A stretch of DNA of 64,000 nucleotides from Plectrocnemia conspersa (GCA_009617715.1 VTFK01000087.1:124001-188000), one strand, 5' to 3'. Positions 10,900-22,720 are shown, counted from the first letter of the stretch. Made by a program: numbers and translations. Notes: a model not told the origin generated them from the sequence alone.

Positions 10900-12070
10900 T
10901 GCTATATATGTTTTTTAATATATATAAAATACTTTTAGGAGAAAAAATATATTTCTTTCGTGAATCTGTGTAAAAATTAGAACAGAGCGAAATTTATTTA
11001 TTTGCAATGTTATTTACTCAAAACATACAATATGCACATTTAAGGTTATGCCTCTATCATTGTGTTTGTTTATAAAATGACTATAAAAAAATATATTGTT
11101 ACATGTTAAGAGTTTGGTTAAAAGTTAATTTGTTTATACCATATATTATTTAATCCATAGTTAGGCACATTTTAACTTGTTTCATATTAGTTATTTTTGA
11201 TAAAATGTGAACCTTTTATTTAGAAAAATAAATATGTTTTTTGGTCGAAAATAACTAAAATAAAAGAAAAAAATCTATAGAATAATTTGGTTATGCGTGA
11301 ATTTATTCTACATAATAAATCTTATTTTACCGAAAATATGATATGAACATTTTATATAATTTAAAATTAGGTATTTATTATAAAATGTGGTCTTTTGCTT
11401 CTATCAATTTGTCTAAATGACTTTAACGATATGTTTTTTTATCAAAAAATACTTTAAGAATAGAAAAATGATGTGTTTTATGAATCTGTAAAATAATTTT
11501 GAAGGACGTGAATTTATTCTTTTAAATAACCGAAAATATGATATGTTCTTTTTGGTTAATTTTAGATTGTCCATTTATTATAAAATTCGGTTCGCTACAT
11601 ATTCAATTTTCAGAATTTCACATTCTATTTTCACGAAGTTGTGGAAGAATTAGTTTAGTTAGGTAGTTCTTCCGTTTTAATAAATTTTTTAAATAACTTT
11701 ACCTATGTATTTTTTAATCGAAAATAACTCTAATAAAATTAAAAAAATGTTCTGTTTTGTAAATCTGTAAATGAATTAGGTTAGACGTTAATTTTTATTA
11801 TAATGACTTTATTGGTGTTTTATTGTAATATAGAAGAATTAGGTAAGACGTGAAATCATTATATTATAAAATATATTAAGCGTTAAATTTTAGGTAATTT
11901 CAGATTAGATATAATATGAGATGTAGCCTTTTAAAATTTATAAGTTGCTTAAATAAATTTATCTGTGTTTTTTTTATCGAAAATTACTTAAAGAACAAAA
12001 AATGTTTTTTGATTTTTTCTAAAAACTACGTGAATTTATTCTCAAATATAACAAGCACATGTCAGATTAA
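10900..12070. repeat. diverged tandem repeat array, 4-5 units of about 200-280 bp
   Basis: The anchor tttttt(g/a)(g/t)tcgaaaataact-like recurs at about 11237, 11433, 11710 and 11968, possibly with a weaker copy near 10911. Each unit then repeats the same order of blocks: an A-rich tract, tttt(a/g)tgaatctgt(a/g)(a/t)a, a gacgtgaatttattct-like block, ccgaaaatatgatatg, and tttattataaaat(g/t)(t/c)gg. The divergence is high but the order is kept, so this is an old minisatellite-like array inside the intron. Confidence 0.7.
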
Positions 12071-12690
12071 TTTTGCTTAGCTATTTTCAATAAATACTGT
12101 TCAAATGCTTTTACATACCATTCAAACTATTCTACAGAAATAACGTATATGGAAGATTAACATATTATACATAAATTTGTTAAAATTTGTTTTTTTATGG
12201 TTTCACTCAGCATCATTTATTGCTAACTTATTTTAGGATATATTATATTCACTTTTAAAAAGTATAATTGTGTTACTTATTTTATAACTCAATTTAGACA
12301 CTATAAAATATATTTTTTTTTAGTCGTTTAATGTTTATAATAGAAGTGTTTTTCATCATTTTAAATTTCAAGACAATTATATCGATATTTATTCTTGACG
12401 TTTAAAATAAATATATTGAAACTATATTTTTACATAATCGAATAATAAAATTATTAATAAATGCACTTGAATGCACAGCCACTTTTTATCATAATAGAAT
12501 AAGTAGAACCTTTCAGCTGAAAGGAAATATTATGTAAAATCGAAGCGTTGTATATTGACCCATTTTATAAAATTCAAATGGCTAATGTCTAACCGATTGA
12601 AACATAAACGGTGTACTACCTTTGTTAATGAAATATTAATGGTTAAATGTATTTATATATATATATAAATATAATATTTAATATATTTTT
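12071..12690. other. AT-rich stretch with a TA microsatellite
   Basis: There is a self-complementary TA-rich run at about 12650-12680. No gene was recognised. Confidence 0.4.
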
Positions 12691-12860
12691 GGTCGGTTTT
12701 TTGGCTTGACGACTCATTTGATGTATCGTTTTCACTTTTTTGGCCGTTGTAAGTTGAGCGTGGTCCGGGTAACTTTCTTACTCGATTTTTCGCATTGTGA
12801 CGCGTCGAAATTGTTTTAAAACGTGCGTCCAAATTGCCGCTTTTACTTTTCGTCTTTTAA
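12690..12860. promoter_or_regulatory. GC/CpG-richer island
   Basis: CpG words (ggcttgacgactc, gagcgtggtccgggt, tgtgacgcgtcgaaa) cluster over about 170 bp in a background that almost lacks them. There is no ORF. It is a candidate conserved regulatory element. Confidence 0.35.
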
Positions 12861-13820
12861 ATATCATAAGACTGACTGACAGACACATACTGGTATTTTT
12901 TATCTGAATTGAAATATATGCATAACTATATTATTATTGATCTTTAGAAAAAAATACTTTGATTAGTCAATTAAGTAACTAAACACACAATTTATTTTTC
13001 GTAAGAGGCTGTGTTAGAAACACTTTTGAATAAAATTCATTAACCTTCGGATTTACAAAAAATAATGCTCTCTCTAAATATATAAAAAAATAATATTGTG
13101 TTATTTAAAAAAAACCCTCTGCATTCTTACACAATGTACAAGTAGCCTTCTGGATATTTATTATTATATATTATTATAGAATCGTCCCTGTTTTTAAACC
13201 AGCACAAATTAGTTAACATTGTATTTTAATATTTTGTATGGCTTTTTTAAAATATGGATCAATTTAGATTTATTGTTTATTTTCAGTTTAAATATGAGTA
13301 AATTTTTTTTAAAAAAAGATATGTTGCGCCAAGTATAAAAAATGCAAATAAATAATAACAGCAGTTAACTTTAACCTTTAGCGTTCGAATGTGCACGCTT
13401 TCTATATAATAATATAATAAAATCAACTTCGCGCTTTCTAGCAGGATTATAAATAATTATTAACAATATTTATAAATAAATTATATAGCTTAATCGTATG
13501 ATTTTTTGAGGTATTAAATATGTTTTAGTTCTATTTTGAACAATCGATTATTTTTTTTAACTAGCACTAAAATTGACTCTTACTTTCATAATCAATCATA
13601 AAAATCAATTAAAAATAATTGTATTTTTCTGTCAAGGTAATCGACGATATCTAAAAAACTAGCTTTTAAAAAAATCTGCGTTTAATTAATTTCATCATAT
13701 ATGTTTAATATATACACAAAATCGAATTACTTTATATTTTATACTAAAATGATCTTCCGATATTTAAAATCAATATATGATTTAGTTATTATAAGATATA
13801 AAAATATCTATATCGCAGTT
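12861..13820. other. AT-rich stretch, nothing recognised
   Basis: Low-complexity AT DNA with no coding, repeat-end or RNA signal. Confidence 0.4.
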
Positions 13821-13849
13821 TATATTTTATAAAAATTGATGAATGTGAC

Positions 13850-14020
13850 AGATAGTAAGCCATTTATTTTTTCCTGTTTTTTTTTCGTTCGACGAGTTTC
13901 AATTTCATTGCCACGACATTCTGTTGACTGACCGGTCGGTGTTGAGTTTCTTGGTCTTCCGCCACTTTCACTCACGATGGAAGTGGCGAAGAAAGGACAG
14001 TGCGGGTAAAAAGTATACGA
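13850..14020. promoter_or_regulatory. CpG-richer island with TTTCAC motif and hairpin
   Basis: The composition rises over about 170 bp, and short frames open on both strands, as expected of GC-rich non-coding DNA. The motif cactttcactcac lies at 13963-13975, inside an imperfect inverted repeat (ttccgccactt ... aagtggcgaa). It is a candidate regulatory island. Confidence 0.35.
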
Positions 14021-14294
14021 AATTTTGTATTGAATGTATTTTACTAAAATATCGTATAAACTATAATAATGAAATGGCAGTTTCAGTGAAACACAATACA
14101 ATGGTTTGTAGCGATTGCTTAATTTACTTTTATGGGTTCAAATGCAAAGCTGAAATAATCCTGAGAGTATCGATAGAAGTCTTATTATTGACGTCACACG
14201 TATTTTAATATTTTTTTTATTTAGGAACAATATGGATATTGCTTAATTCTTATATTTATTGGAGGCACCTAATATATGTTATATGAAAATATAA

Positions 14295-14960
14295 ATAAAA
14301 AACCGGCCATTCTAAAAGCGTCACTCTTTGACGCAAACCAACCCCTGTATTTTCGCGAAATATGGCACGGAGTCGGATGGTGGCGTGGTCTGTACTTAGA
14401 ACACATTAAAATGGATTCCAACATTGAAATATAAATGTTACTATTCACAACTACCCTCGCAGGTGTACAATTTTCCTAGTCCTGCTGCTCTCATGCAAAA
14501 CCAGACCATGACGCTTCTGCCATTATATTTGACTTTGAGTACTACGCAATCAGCTAGGTTTTCTTTGCAATACACTACACCAGAGGTCCCAAAAACCTAA
14601 AAAAAAGTATGATTATTAAAAAAAAGATTGTTTTGAAAATTTTAGAATAAATTAAGTTTTTAATATATTTTTATATTAGCCAATATTAGTTTAAAATTAC
14701 TTCAAAGTTGGATTCGTCGAACCAATTTTCATATGTCCAATCTCGATGTTTCGAGCCCACTCTAACCTTCGAGTTTTATTTATTTCTGAAAACCACGGTT
14801 TGTGTTGGTCTTTACAACATCTTATAACCATCTTTTAGTTTGTTTTCTTCCAGTTTTTGGCTTTAATTTGTGAGAATAACATTTGTTAAACTGTTTCAAA
14901 GCATTTTTAACAGCATATTTACGATTGATTCAGTCTTTTGGTTTTACCTAAATCGCGTAT
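14295..14960 (-). pseudogene. Tc1-like transposase fossil
   Basis: Reading the minus strand from 14960 down to 14295 gives the expected order of Tc1 transposase motifs, in shifting frames. They are TRRLEWAR then SKHRDWTYENWFDESNFEV (14698-14755, the second half of the catalytic core including the DES aspartate); then KENLADC...KYNGRSVMVWFCMRAAGLGKLY (14465-14575, like the SVMVWGC block of Tc1); then PCHISRKYRGWFASKSDAF (14310-14385, following the third-quarter NAPCH motif). Frameshifts, stops and an AT-rich insertion at about 14600-14695 make it non-functional. The family normally encodes a DDE transposase of about 340 residues, so only the middle and C-terminal parts are visible. The terminal repeats were not found. 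Confidence 0.75.
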
Positions 14961-14999
14961 TTTTGATATTTTTAAATGTTTACATAATATTCAAAATAA

Positions 15000-15240
15000 A
15001 TGATTAAATAAAAAAACATATAATTACAAATAAAAGCCCGAAATTACGCAACTGAAGCTAATAGTCGCTTAGGTGAAACTGATTAATTAGACCCGCAATC
15101 CCATTTTAAAACTCAAGTGAGCAATAAAAAACGACAAATTTCTGTGCTTAGTTTTCAAAATTACGTTTAAAACTGTCATCTAAAATATTTTTGTTAAACT
15201 GTGCACTTGTAAAGAGGGGTGCCCCATTATAATGGCCATG
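15000..15240. other. possible 5' part or flank of the Tc1-like fossil
   Basis: Composition is moderately above background and includes ggggtgccccattataatgg at 15217-15236. It lies where the transposase N-terminus and terminal repeat would be expected, but I could not match it to the other end. Confidence 0.25.
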
Positions 15241-16590
15241 GCTGTATATATTTAAAATATTATCCTTTGGTATCAAAATGATTTATCGCATAACTAAAAT
15301 CAATGAACATGAATGACTATGTTTTATTATTTTTATATACCAATTACAAAAGTATCGTATATACTTATCAAACAGATCATAATTAATAGATAAAAAAAAT
15401 AGAAAAGCTATTTAGGACTTGTTAAAGTTGTTTGTATTATAGTTTAATCCTAATGACAAAAACATTCATATCATTTAATGCTATCTAAAATAAATTTCAT
15501 ATGTATTATATATTTAGCAAAACTTTTTATATAATACTATATTCAACGCTATTTTTGGTAATTTTTTTGCGACACATAACCTTTATTTGTCTATTAAGAT
15601 CAAAGCTATGCTGAGTCATTGTATTTACTTTACTTGATTTTAGTATATGTGCTTAAATACACTATTTTCAATGTAACTCAAATCCTTTTTTATATGAAAA
15701 TTTTTTTAGTAACTGTAAAATTTGTTTATGAAAGCACAACCATCCTTAAAATAAATGCTACAAATCCTTGGTTTGTTAATAATATTCATAATTTTTTTTT
15801 TTAATTTTGCACTACAACTTATGATACTTTGTATGAGATGTATATTATTTTCCAGTTGAGTTTACCTCAAATTTAAAATTTTTTTAAAAATATTATAAAT
15901 TACATCAGCAGAACAATGATGTGTATGGATTAAAATCGAAGGATGTATACTACATCGTGTATAGTATTTTTTATTAAAATTATGTAAGTAATCTCTACAT
16001 AATTTCATAATAAAAAATATATTTGTATGTATAATCTATATAATACATTTTCTGGATTTGCTTACATAAGATCCAGTGTTTTCTAAGAAAATAAATAAGC
16101 ATAAAATATTGTTTCGATTTACTGAATATCAAAATTAGTTTAAAATGAAGCCATTCAGCGAGAAACGCTTATTAATTTAAAATATGTATGCCATTACCAT
16201 GAAAATATATATTTTTTAAATGTAAATATCTCACTAAAACAACCTTTATATAAATTGCTCTAGATAAAAGTTAAAAAGAAAAAATAAATAGAAAAGTGCA
16301 CCTAAAATATTTTTATGGTATTTAACCTTGAACATATTAGGTTGAAGGTTAAAAAATAAAATATACCATATGATAAATTTTATATAGCTTAATAATTACT
16401 ACTAAAATTGTTATTTATATTTTCATTAAAAACTCAATACTGAAATACATATATTTTAGAAAATATATACTTATGCATGGAAATATATATATATACTTGA
16501 TATATTTTATTAGCTGTATTATTCATTATTGTCAGTAGTAAATTTAAAAATAATAAATAATATGTACTGCTGCTTTTGATATTAATGGCA
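15241..16590. other. AT-rich stretch, nothing recognised
   Basis: No coding, transposon-end or RNA signal was found over about 1.3 kb. Confidence 0.4.
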
Positions 16591-17120
16591 GTTTTAAAGC
16601 CGATGCGATTGATTCAATTAAGATCACTTGGTGATTATTTTTCTTTGCATCTTGAAGTTTCTCACTCGCATCATTATTACGCTGCTATGAACCAGCGATT
16701 ACCTCAAATGCCAATAGGAATTGCGTGTCGAGGAAGTTTTACCTCGCGCATATAAAAATGTGGAGCAACACAATTTCTGACATCACTTTCCCGTCACACG
16801 ATAATTATTAAGTTCTCTCATTGTAATCCAATGGAAAGTGAAATGATCGACCGCGATGAAGATTTATGCGTTCGCAGGTGAAAAAAATTATAAATAAAAC
16901 AATTTATACCAGAAAAAATATCCAGTGACGTTTGCGAAGTTTTGCTTCCGCGAAACATGGACGTATGTATGTGTGTCCTGTACGTGAAAACAAACAAAAA
17001 CTACAATCAAGTCGGGCGAGTTTTTTTAATCGATCTTGCTCTGGGTTTCACTTTCACTTTTCGAAAATCGTAGTCGAACTCGGTTTGGTGCATTGTGATT
17101 TTTTTTGAGAATGCTCAGAT
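16590..17120. promoter_or_regulatory. CpG-richer island with TATA box and TTTCAC motifs
   Basis: About 500 bp of raised GC content. TATAAAAA lies at 16751-16758 in a local GC context (ctcgcgca upstream), with cagttctg-free but TCACTT-containing sequence about 30 bp downstream. Repeated motifs are ggaaagtgaaatg (16833-16845) and tttcactttcacttttcg (17046-17063). No ORF is convincing. It could be an alternative promoter or an enhancer of the surrounding gene. Confidence 0.4.
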
Positions 17121-18100
17121 AATTTATATCATTATTTGGTTTAATAATGAATTTATGGCACGTGAAAACAGTTCTTATAATTAAATTTCTATCTCAATGG
17201 CAAACTGTAATAGTGTTTTGCCTTAATGTGTTATAAGTCAATTAAAAGGGCTCTATTAAGTATTTTTTCAAAACAAGTGACGTTAAATGAATATTAAAAA
17301 TCACTTTTTATGCTAATTACTAAATTAATGGTCATTGCCATAAAAAAATAACCGATTTTTTTTATTAGCATTACATGACATATGCTAGCAAAAAAAATAA
17401 CAAAAAATAAAAAGTCGACGATATGTAATTTTTATATATCAATTGATATCCTATCTTTGTGGCAAAACCATGTTGTACAGTATGACTAACAGTGTTTAAA
17501 TACCAATAGTAATTTAAATAGTAAAAATATGACTTAAATTATAAAACATGTAATAGATTTCTATTACATGTTTTTTAGCAGAAATTAGTCAAAAATATGC
17601 TTTAAGAAACGAGACATTTTTATAAGAGCTACAATAACAAAAACATTTTTGTAGCGATTATTCAAGCCACTTTTTTCAATAAATTAAAATTATATTAAAA
17701 AATAATTAGTAGTTACAGTCTTATTACTTATTGTTAAATTAAGAGCTAAATTAAAGCTTAATTTTTAATTATAGATTACATTCATATTTTAAAAAAAACA
17801 CTAGTGCTAATATTTTTAAGATATAATAATAATATTAGATATGCCACAATATGAAGAAAAAATTACATAAGCCAGTTTAAAATTAAAAATAGCAATATAT
17901 ATATTATTTACATCACTACCTATATTTGCAAATAAAATAAATGTCATTCTCGTGGATCTGAAAAGAAAGAATATAAATCAGTTTAACTTTTGTTTACCTG
18001 TGATGTACACCGAGTGTACATCGTTTAATGTGAATATCTTTAAATGTGTCGATTTTTTATTATTTTTAATATTACAGTTACATAATAAATTTAATTTAAC
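17121..18100. other. AT-rich stretch containing one perfect hairpin
   Basis: Apart from the hairpin at 17543-17574, nothing recognisable was found. Confidence 0.4.
17543..17574. repeat. perfect 14-bp inverted repeat with 4-nt loop
   Basis: aaaacatgtaatag is followed by attt and then its exact complement ctattacatgtttt. The stem is perfect in otherwise diverged DNA. The context gives no function. It could be the centre of a small foldback element or a cruciform-prone site. Confidence 0.7.
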
Positions 18101-18104
18101 TAGC

Positions 18105-18200
18105 ATGTTAGATGAGTGATATAAATCGCTTACTAATGACTTGAAAGACCAGGGTTCAAATCCCATATGGATCTGTTCTGCCTGAGAGATCGGTATTAGT
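18105..18200 (+). repeat. tRNA-like SINE head
   Basis: A box-B-like agggttcaaatccc (about 18150-18163) follows an A-box-like gagtgatataaatcgc at the spacing found in tRNA genes. No acceptor stem closes around it, so a SINE head or tRNA pseudogene is more likely than a tRNA gene. Confidence 0.45.
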
Positions 18201-18429
18201 GATTATTATATAATTTTATTTCCGATAGATTAGGTTTATCAAAACTTTTTTAATCTCACGTTTGAATATCGAGATGAATAATCAAAATCGTAGATATTCG
18301 TTATTGAAAATTCAACAACAAAAACTATATAGACGTTATAAATAATCTTATACAGTAAAACATATGCTTGGTGTTGCAAGTCAGATTTTGGTAGTTAATG
18401 GTACATGTTAGCATTTTTTTTACCCGGGA

Positions 18430-18690
18430 ACATGGATAATGTCAGAATAGTGCAGTTAGAAAAGTCTCAAACTAGTAACCATGAGGTTACGGGTTCGAAC
18501 TACGGCAGCAGTCTCGTATTTGAATAAAACCCATTTGCAGTGAGTTTTATGCTGTATATATTTTTCAGTGAATGTAAATTATTAGTGAACTTATATTTTA
18601 CTTAAGTTTTAGTGATACATTTTTACTGAAAGATATATATTTCTACTAGCAAAAATATTGTCGCTAGTGAATGTATATGTCTTTAAAATT
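18430..18690 (+). mobile_element. tRNA-derived SINE, copy 1
   Basis: The A box is tagtgcagttag (about 18448), and the B box lies in gaggttacgggttcgaact (about 18483-18501). The same order is seen in the copy at 30955-31025 on the other strand: ta(g)(c/t)gcagtt, actagtaac, tgaggtt(a/g)cgggttcga. The downstream body to about 18690 contains tttctactagcaaaaatat, which recurs inverted near 1120. Transcription would be by RNA polymerase III from the internal boxes. No poly-A tail or target duplication was identified. Confidence 0.6.
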
Positions 18691-18939
18691 AAATTTGGCA
18701 GTTGCGTAACGCCCGTTTTCTATTCAAAGCCAAACCTAACATAAAGTTCTAAAACTGACTATAAATTGTAAACTTTAATTAGGTTATGTTAACGATTGTT
18801 TAAATTTATTATAAATATTGTAATATTTTATCAAACTTTGTGACGTTCTGTGAATCTTTGACCTTCTATGAATACGCGTGCCGGATCATCCGTTTGTGAA
18901 CAAAAATAGTTTTACTGATATGAAATTATAAATCAGTTA

Positions 18940-19395
18940 TTGAACTTATATTTATTCTATTGTAAATATAACTTTACTGCTAGTACATATTCATTGTAAT
19001 ATTAAGTAAATTATCGTAAAAAATCAGTGATTCGCAAAGTTTTATTGCGGTCATTTATTTTACCACTTTTCTGTTATTATATTTCGGTAAAAAAAAAAAA
19101 ATATTTTGGGTTTTATAGTAATTTTTAGAAAAACAATTTAGAGGCGCTCAATACTTTTAAAAACCTCTCAATTGACACAAAAATAACATATTCTTAGGTA
19201 TGTTATATTTTTTGCTATTTTTATAAAGACAAATTACAGTGAATGAAATTGAACATTTTATAATATAATATAAATGTAATGTTTAATTTTTATTTCTTAA
19301 ATTAATTTATGTGCATATATAACTAACTTTGGTACTTCAAAACTTTGAATAAACGACCACCGTATATGTACGGCGATACCACTCAGAGGGTTAAA
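18940..19395 (+). mobile_element. long-inverted-repeat element (palindrome family), solo left arm
   Basis: The arm shares ordered blocks with the left arm of the complete copy at 22985-24345: an early taaattat.gtaaaaaatcagt, tttattttaccactttt, then ...tatataacta..t..ggtac(c/t)tcaaaa, and a palindromic ccgtatatgtacggcgatac at about 19360-19379 followed by cactcagagggttaaaa. The palindrome here has one mismatch. No matching right arm follows, so this is a solo arm or a truncated copy. Confidence 0.6.
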
Positions 19396-19576
19396 ATCTG
19401 GTCTTACCTGAGCCATAAGTTCTTGCACATTTTAAATCACTTTAACACACGGGCGATAGCACGCGGGAGATGTTTCTTGGAAATTTAGTCGCAATGGACC
19501 GCTTCACGGGGAATAATAACAACGATTCTTATGTAATTGTTCGGTGCCTGTTTCGCACTCACTTATATATCCTTAT

Positions 19577-19920
19577 TTCTTTGAAAACGCAGGTAACAAT
19601 TCTGTTACTGTTAATTCTAAAAAATATTTCAAGATCTTAATTTTTTTTCGAGATACAATTCCCAGAATATCAGAGGACTTGGACGCAGCAAGATGAAGCC
19701 GATAGTGAAGAAAATGCGTAGAGGTGACATCCCATGGCCTCCCTGTAGCCCAGATTTGACTTATTATTATTTTTTCAAAAGTCGTGTTTATTTCAATAAA
19801 CCATCCACAATAACGCAAGTTAACCTTTTAAATGCCAGTGACTTATTTGTGAGTCACCTGTTACTTCTCTTCACGCGACAGTATAAGTGTAAAATACTTG
19901 ATTTACTGATAAATGCTGCT
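19577..19920 (+). pseudogene. Tc1/mariner-type transposase C-terminal fossil
   Basis: The + strand reads, with one frameshift, FFENAGNNSVTVNSKKYFKI (19577 onward), then WTQQDEAD at about 19681-19703, then RRGDIPWPPCSPDLTYYYFF and SRVYFNKPSTITQVN to about 19835. These are the successive landmarks of a DDE_3-type transposase: the NSxxY block, the QQD block bearing the second catalytic aspartate, and the WPPxSPDLTPxDFF block bearing the last catalytic position. The usual LTPxDFFLWG is shortened here to LTYYYFF, and the third catalytic residue is not recognisable, so the copy is dead. The N-terminal half is missing or lies unrecognised upstream. Confidence 0.75.
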
Positions 19921-19964
19921 AGTACAATAACTTAAAAAAAATAGTCTATAAATAATTTACTAAT

Positions 19965-20025
19965 TTGTTTAAGTGGTTAGGGCGAATATTTCGTGTCATA
20001 AAGATTCGAGTGGACATTTAGACAA
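19965..20025 (+). repeat. tRNA-like SINE fragment
   Basis: taagtggttagggcg resembles an A box, and agattcgagtgg about 30 bp later resembles a B box. It is weak and degenerate; no stems can be closed. Confidence 0.3.
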
Positions 20026-21540
20026 TAATATTTTTAAACTATGATTTTCCCAATTATGTCCTTTCAGTTAAATAAACATTTATTACCATACGATCTGTAG
20101 ATTTTTATTGAATTTTATTAAGTGAAAAAACTTATGGCTTACTCTGTGTTTATTACATATAATAATTTATATTTAATAATATATATGTCACCGATTCCCA
20201 GACTTAGTGTGGTGTAAAAGCTTACTTGTATGTATTCATTATGTCTGATATATAAGGCATTAAGCTTACGTCTATCAGTTTACAACTAGGGTTCTCAATT
20301 ATTCGTAGTTTTTAACTATTTTAATATTGAATAAAAATGGACGAATTATTCGAATATATTCGTCGTTTTTTTTCTTAGTGTATACATAACTAGTGCAAAA
20401 AAATAATTTATTGCTTGAAAATATTAATTATTAATTATATTTATAGACTGCATTTTTTTAATTTCATAAAATATGCAAAACACTGCTGTGCAATTTAATG
20501 ATTGATGAACATTTTAAATACATAATTTTATCGTATTTATTGTATATACAATAGTTATTATTTTTTATTTACATTTGCATATAGATTAGATAACTTCAAA
20601 TAAATTACCCACGGTCGAATTATTAAGCTGATTGAAATAAATAACAAATACAAAAACGTAACACGAACGTCTCAAAAAAATATGACGCACACACTTTTTT
20701 TGAAATAAGCGTTAAACGATAATAAATGGTGGACCTTTCTAACATTTTATTTCGTTCAATGAACGAATTCTGCAAATTTCGGTCATAGTTGCTACCGCCG
20801 ATAAACATTCGACTCACAAATATTTTTCAAAGGCGTTAAAGCATTTTTTTCTCATTGTCTCACATTTCGTAATAAAATACAGGCGCATAAAGGACCATAA
20901 ATTTTGAAGCGGCACTAGTCACTTGAGATTTTTTTAACTAAGATAGTATAAACGAATATTCCGATAATCAAATATTTTAATTTTCAATTTAGAACAATAG
21001 TTACAACGGAAGATTAAAAAAACTGAAAGTAAAAATGTTTTTAACAAAATTCTTTGATTTCCTCATGGTATTATTATTATATTTCTATTAAATTTTATTC
21101 ATCATAAATGGCAATTTATTGTGCTTATGTAAATAGTAATTAAAAGTGCATGGATTTTTCGCAATATTATAAAACGATCTGCAAAATGGTTGAGAGGAAA
21201 CACCAAAATAAAACATCAAAGTCTAAAAAATGTACCAAAAACTGTGACGTATAGTATCTGCATTGATCATTTGAAAAGGTTAAATTCTCTTGACCGACAA
21301 TTTCACGATTGTTTATGGTCATCTTTGATTGCAGTTATAATGCTATCTGCTTATCTAAATAATAGCTCTTGAGGTGCTGCGTGCTCTTGTCACCTTTAAA
21401 GGACGTATTTTATTATCAAATGCCATATTTATACATGGATAGTACACAATAGGGAAGCTCTTATCATTTGTATTGGTCAACGTCTTAACTCAAAGCCAAT
21501 GCGATTTCAACGTCGGTTGTGATTTTGGCAATTATCGAAA
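20026..21540. other. AT-rich stretch, nothing recognised
   Basis: No gene, element end or RNA signal was seen. A short less AT-rich patch at 20620-20830 has open frames on the minus strand but no recognisable product. Confidence 0.4.
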
Positions 21541-21910
21541 TAACATATCATCTTCATCACGAGCGAGTGATTCACGTGCGGAATGCGGCAAGCGGAAAAT
21601 AAAACCGAGCGAAACGGCAACACGGTGAACAGAGAACGAGGCACGCGGGCGACGCGCGGCGTGGGGGCAACGAAACGAGCGGCGGCTGCAGAAGTGAAGA
21701 AAAAAAATAACGGCGAACAAAACCGAACCGGCAGAGAGACGTCAGAAGGCACGCTCTCTAGTTTTCACTCTCGCTCGTTCTAAAAGTTGAATTTTATTGT
21801 GCGCCACTCTCGCTTTCGCCGAGATCTCTCGGCCACGCGGAAGCAAAGAGTGAAACCATACCTGGGGTACTGCTGCCAGTCTTTCCGGACTGGACTACCA
21901 GTACCAAGCT
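21540..21910. promoter_or_regulatory. strong CpG island
   Basis: This is the most GC-rich block of the intron. CpG words are dense over about 300 bp (for example gcacgcgggcgacgcgcggc at about 21641 and gagatctctcggccacgcgg at about 21821). Short frames open on both strands simply because stops are rare. Motifs include gttttcactctcgctcg and agagtgaaacc, variants of the shared TTTCAC word. It is a candidate alternative first exon plus promoter, or an enhancer. I see no reliable splice donor that decides between these. Confidence 0.45.
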
Positions 21911-22180
21911 ATCTAAACGCATACGATAATAATTTAAATATTTGTAAACAAAACTAATACATGACTATAAGTGTCAAAGCTATCAAATACACAGATATTG
22001 CATAGTCCATAAGTATTTTTTGTCATAATCTTGTTCGCCAACCTTTTATCATTTTCGACTATGGTGACTGAATCCCTTGATATGTGAGATCAAGTAGGTG
22101 CTAGTTTCTACATTTTCAAGTTATGGTGTCTATATGTCAAAAAAATATTTCACCCTTTCTAAAGCTCCTCAGTGTTCCAT
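21911..22180. other. unclassified intronic sequence
   Basis: Moderate composition with no recognisable feature. Confidence 0.3.
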
Positions 22181-22720
22181 TCTAGTATCATTCGTAAGGA
22201 CATTAACATGACCATTAGAAACTTTACATTTTTGTTGTATGGCGATGACTTGAAAGTGTTGTATTTACACTGATAATCGTTAACCTTTCAGTATCTAAAA
22301 GCTCCATGTCGTATCATTTTCTAAAGTTTTATTGCCAGTAGAATTTTCTTATTATCTAGATGAAAATAAATAAACAAAAAAAAAAATTTCTAAACGTGTT
22401 TCACGCTCCTTATAATATTTTAGTCAATAACAAACTTGAAACAGGACTCTTAATTTGGAACTTCTGCAAGACCATATATTCTCCGACTGTTATTTATATT
22501 ATTCATAAATGACATAGTCATGGCCATTAGAAACTTTTTGTACAATAGTATGCCAATAACTTGATTTCTGACTCGTTGTCTTTGCACACAGATCTGGTTT
22601 CATTTTGAAGATGAGTTAATGACAACCGTTTACCTTTCAGCATCGGAAAGTGCTACCTCTTATCGTTCTCCAGATTTTTATTCATAGTGATTTTATTATT
22701 ATCTAAGTAAACTTTACTAG
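22180..22720. repeat. diverged direct duplication
   Basis: Unit 1 (about 22180-22370) and unit 2 (about 22495-22715) share, in order, attcgtaaggacattaacat/attcataaatgacatagtca, catg(a/g)ccattagaaactt, gccaataactt or its variant, cgtt(a/t)acctttcag.atc, a tcgta/tcgttct block, agattttta or its variant, and ttattatctaagt or its variant. The composition is better than background, so it may derive from an unrecognised transposon. Confidence 0.6.

Noticed and set aside
16869..16885. AG|GT junction ttcgcag|gtgaaa
   Set aside because: No pyrimidine tract upstream; it lies in a CpG-richer island.
18105..18200. Possible tRNA gene
   Set aside because: The T-arm-like box is good, but the acceptor and D-arm cannot be folded.
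19573..19818. 81-codon minus-strand frame
   Set aside because: Antisense to the mariner-type transposase motifs, which read clearly on the + strand.
21507..21783. Several overlapping frames in the CpG island
   Set aside because: Frames on both strands with arginine/alanine-rich low-complexity translation; explained by GC-rich, stop-poor DNA.
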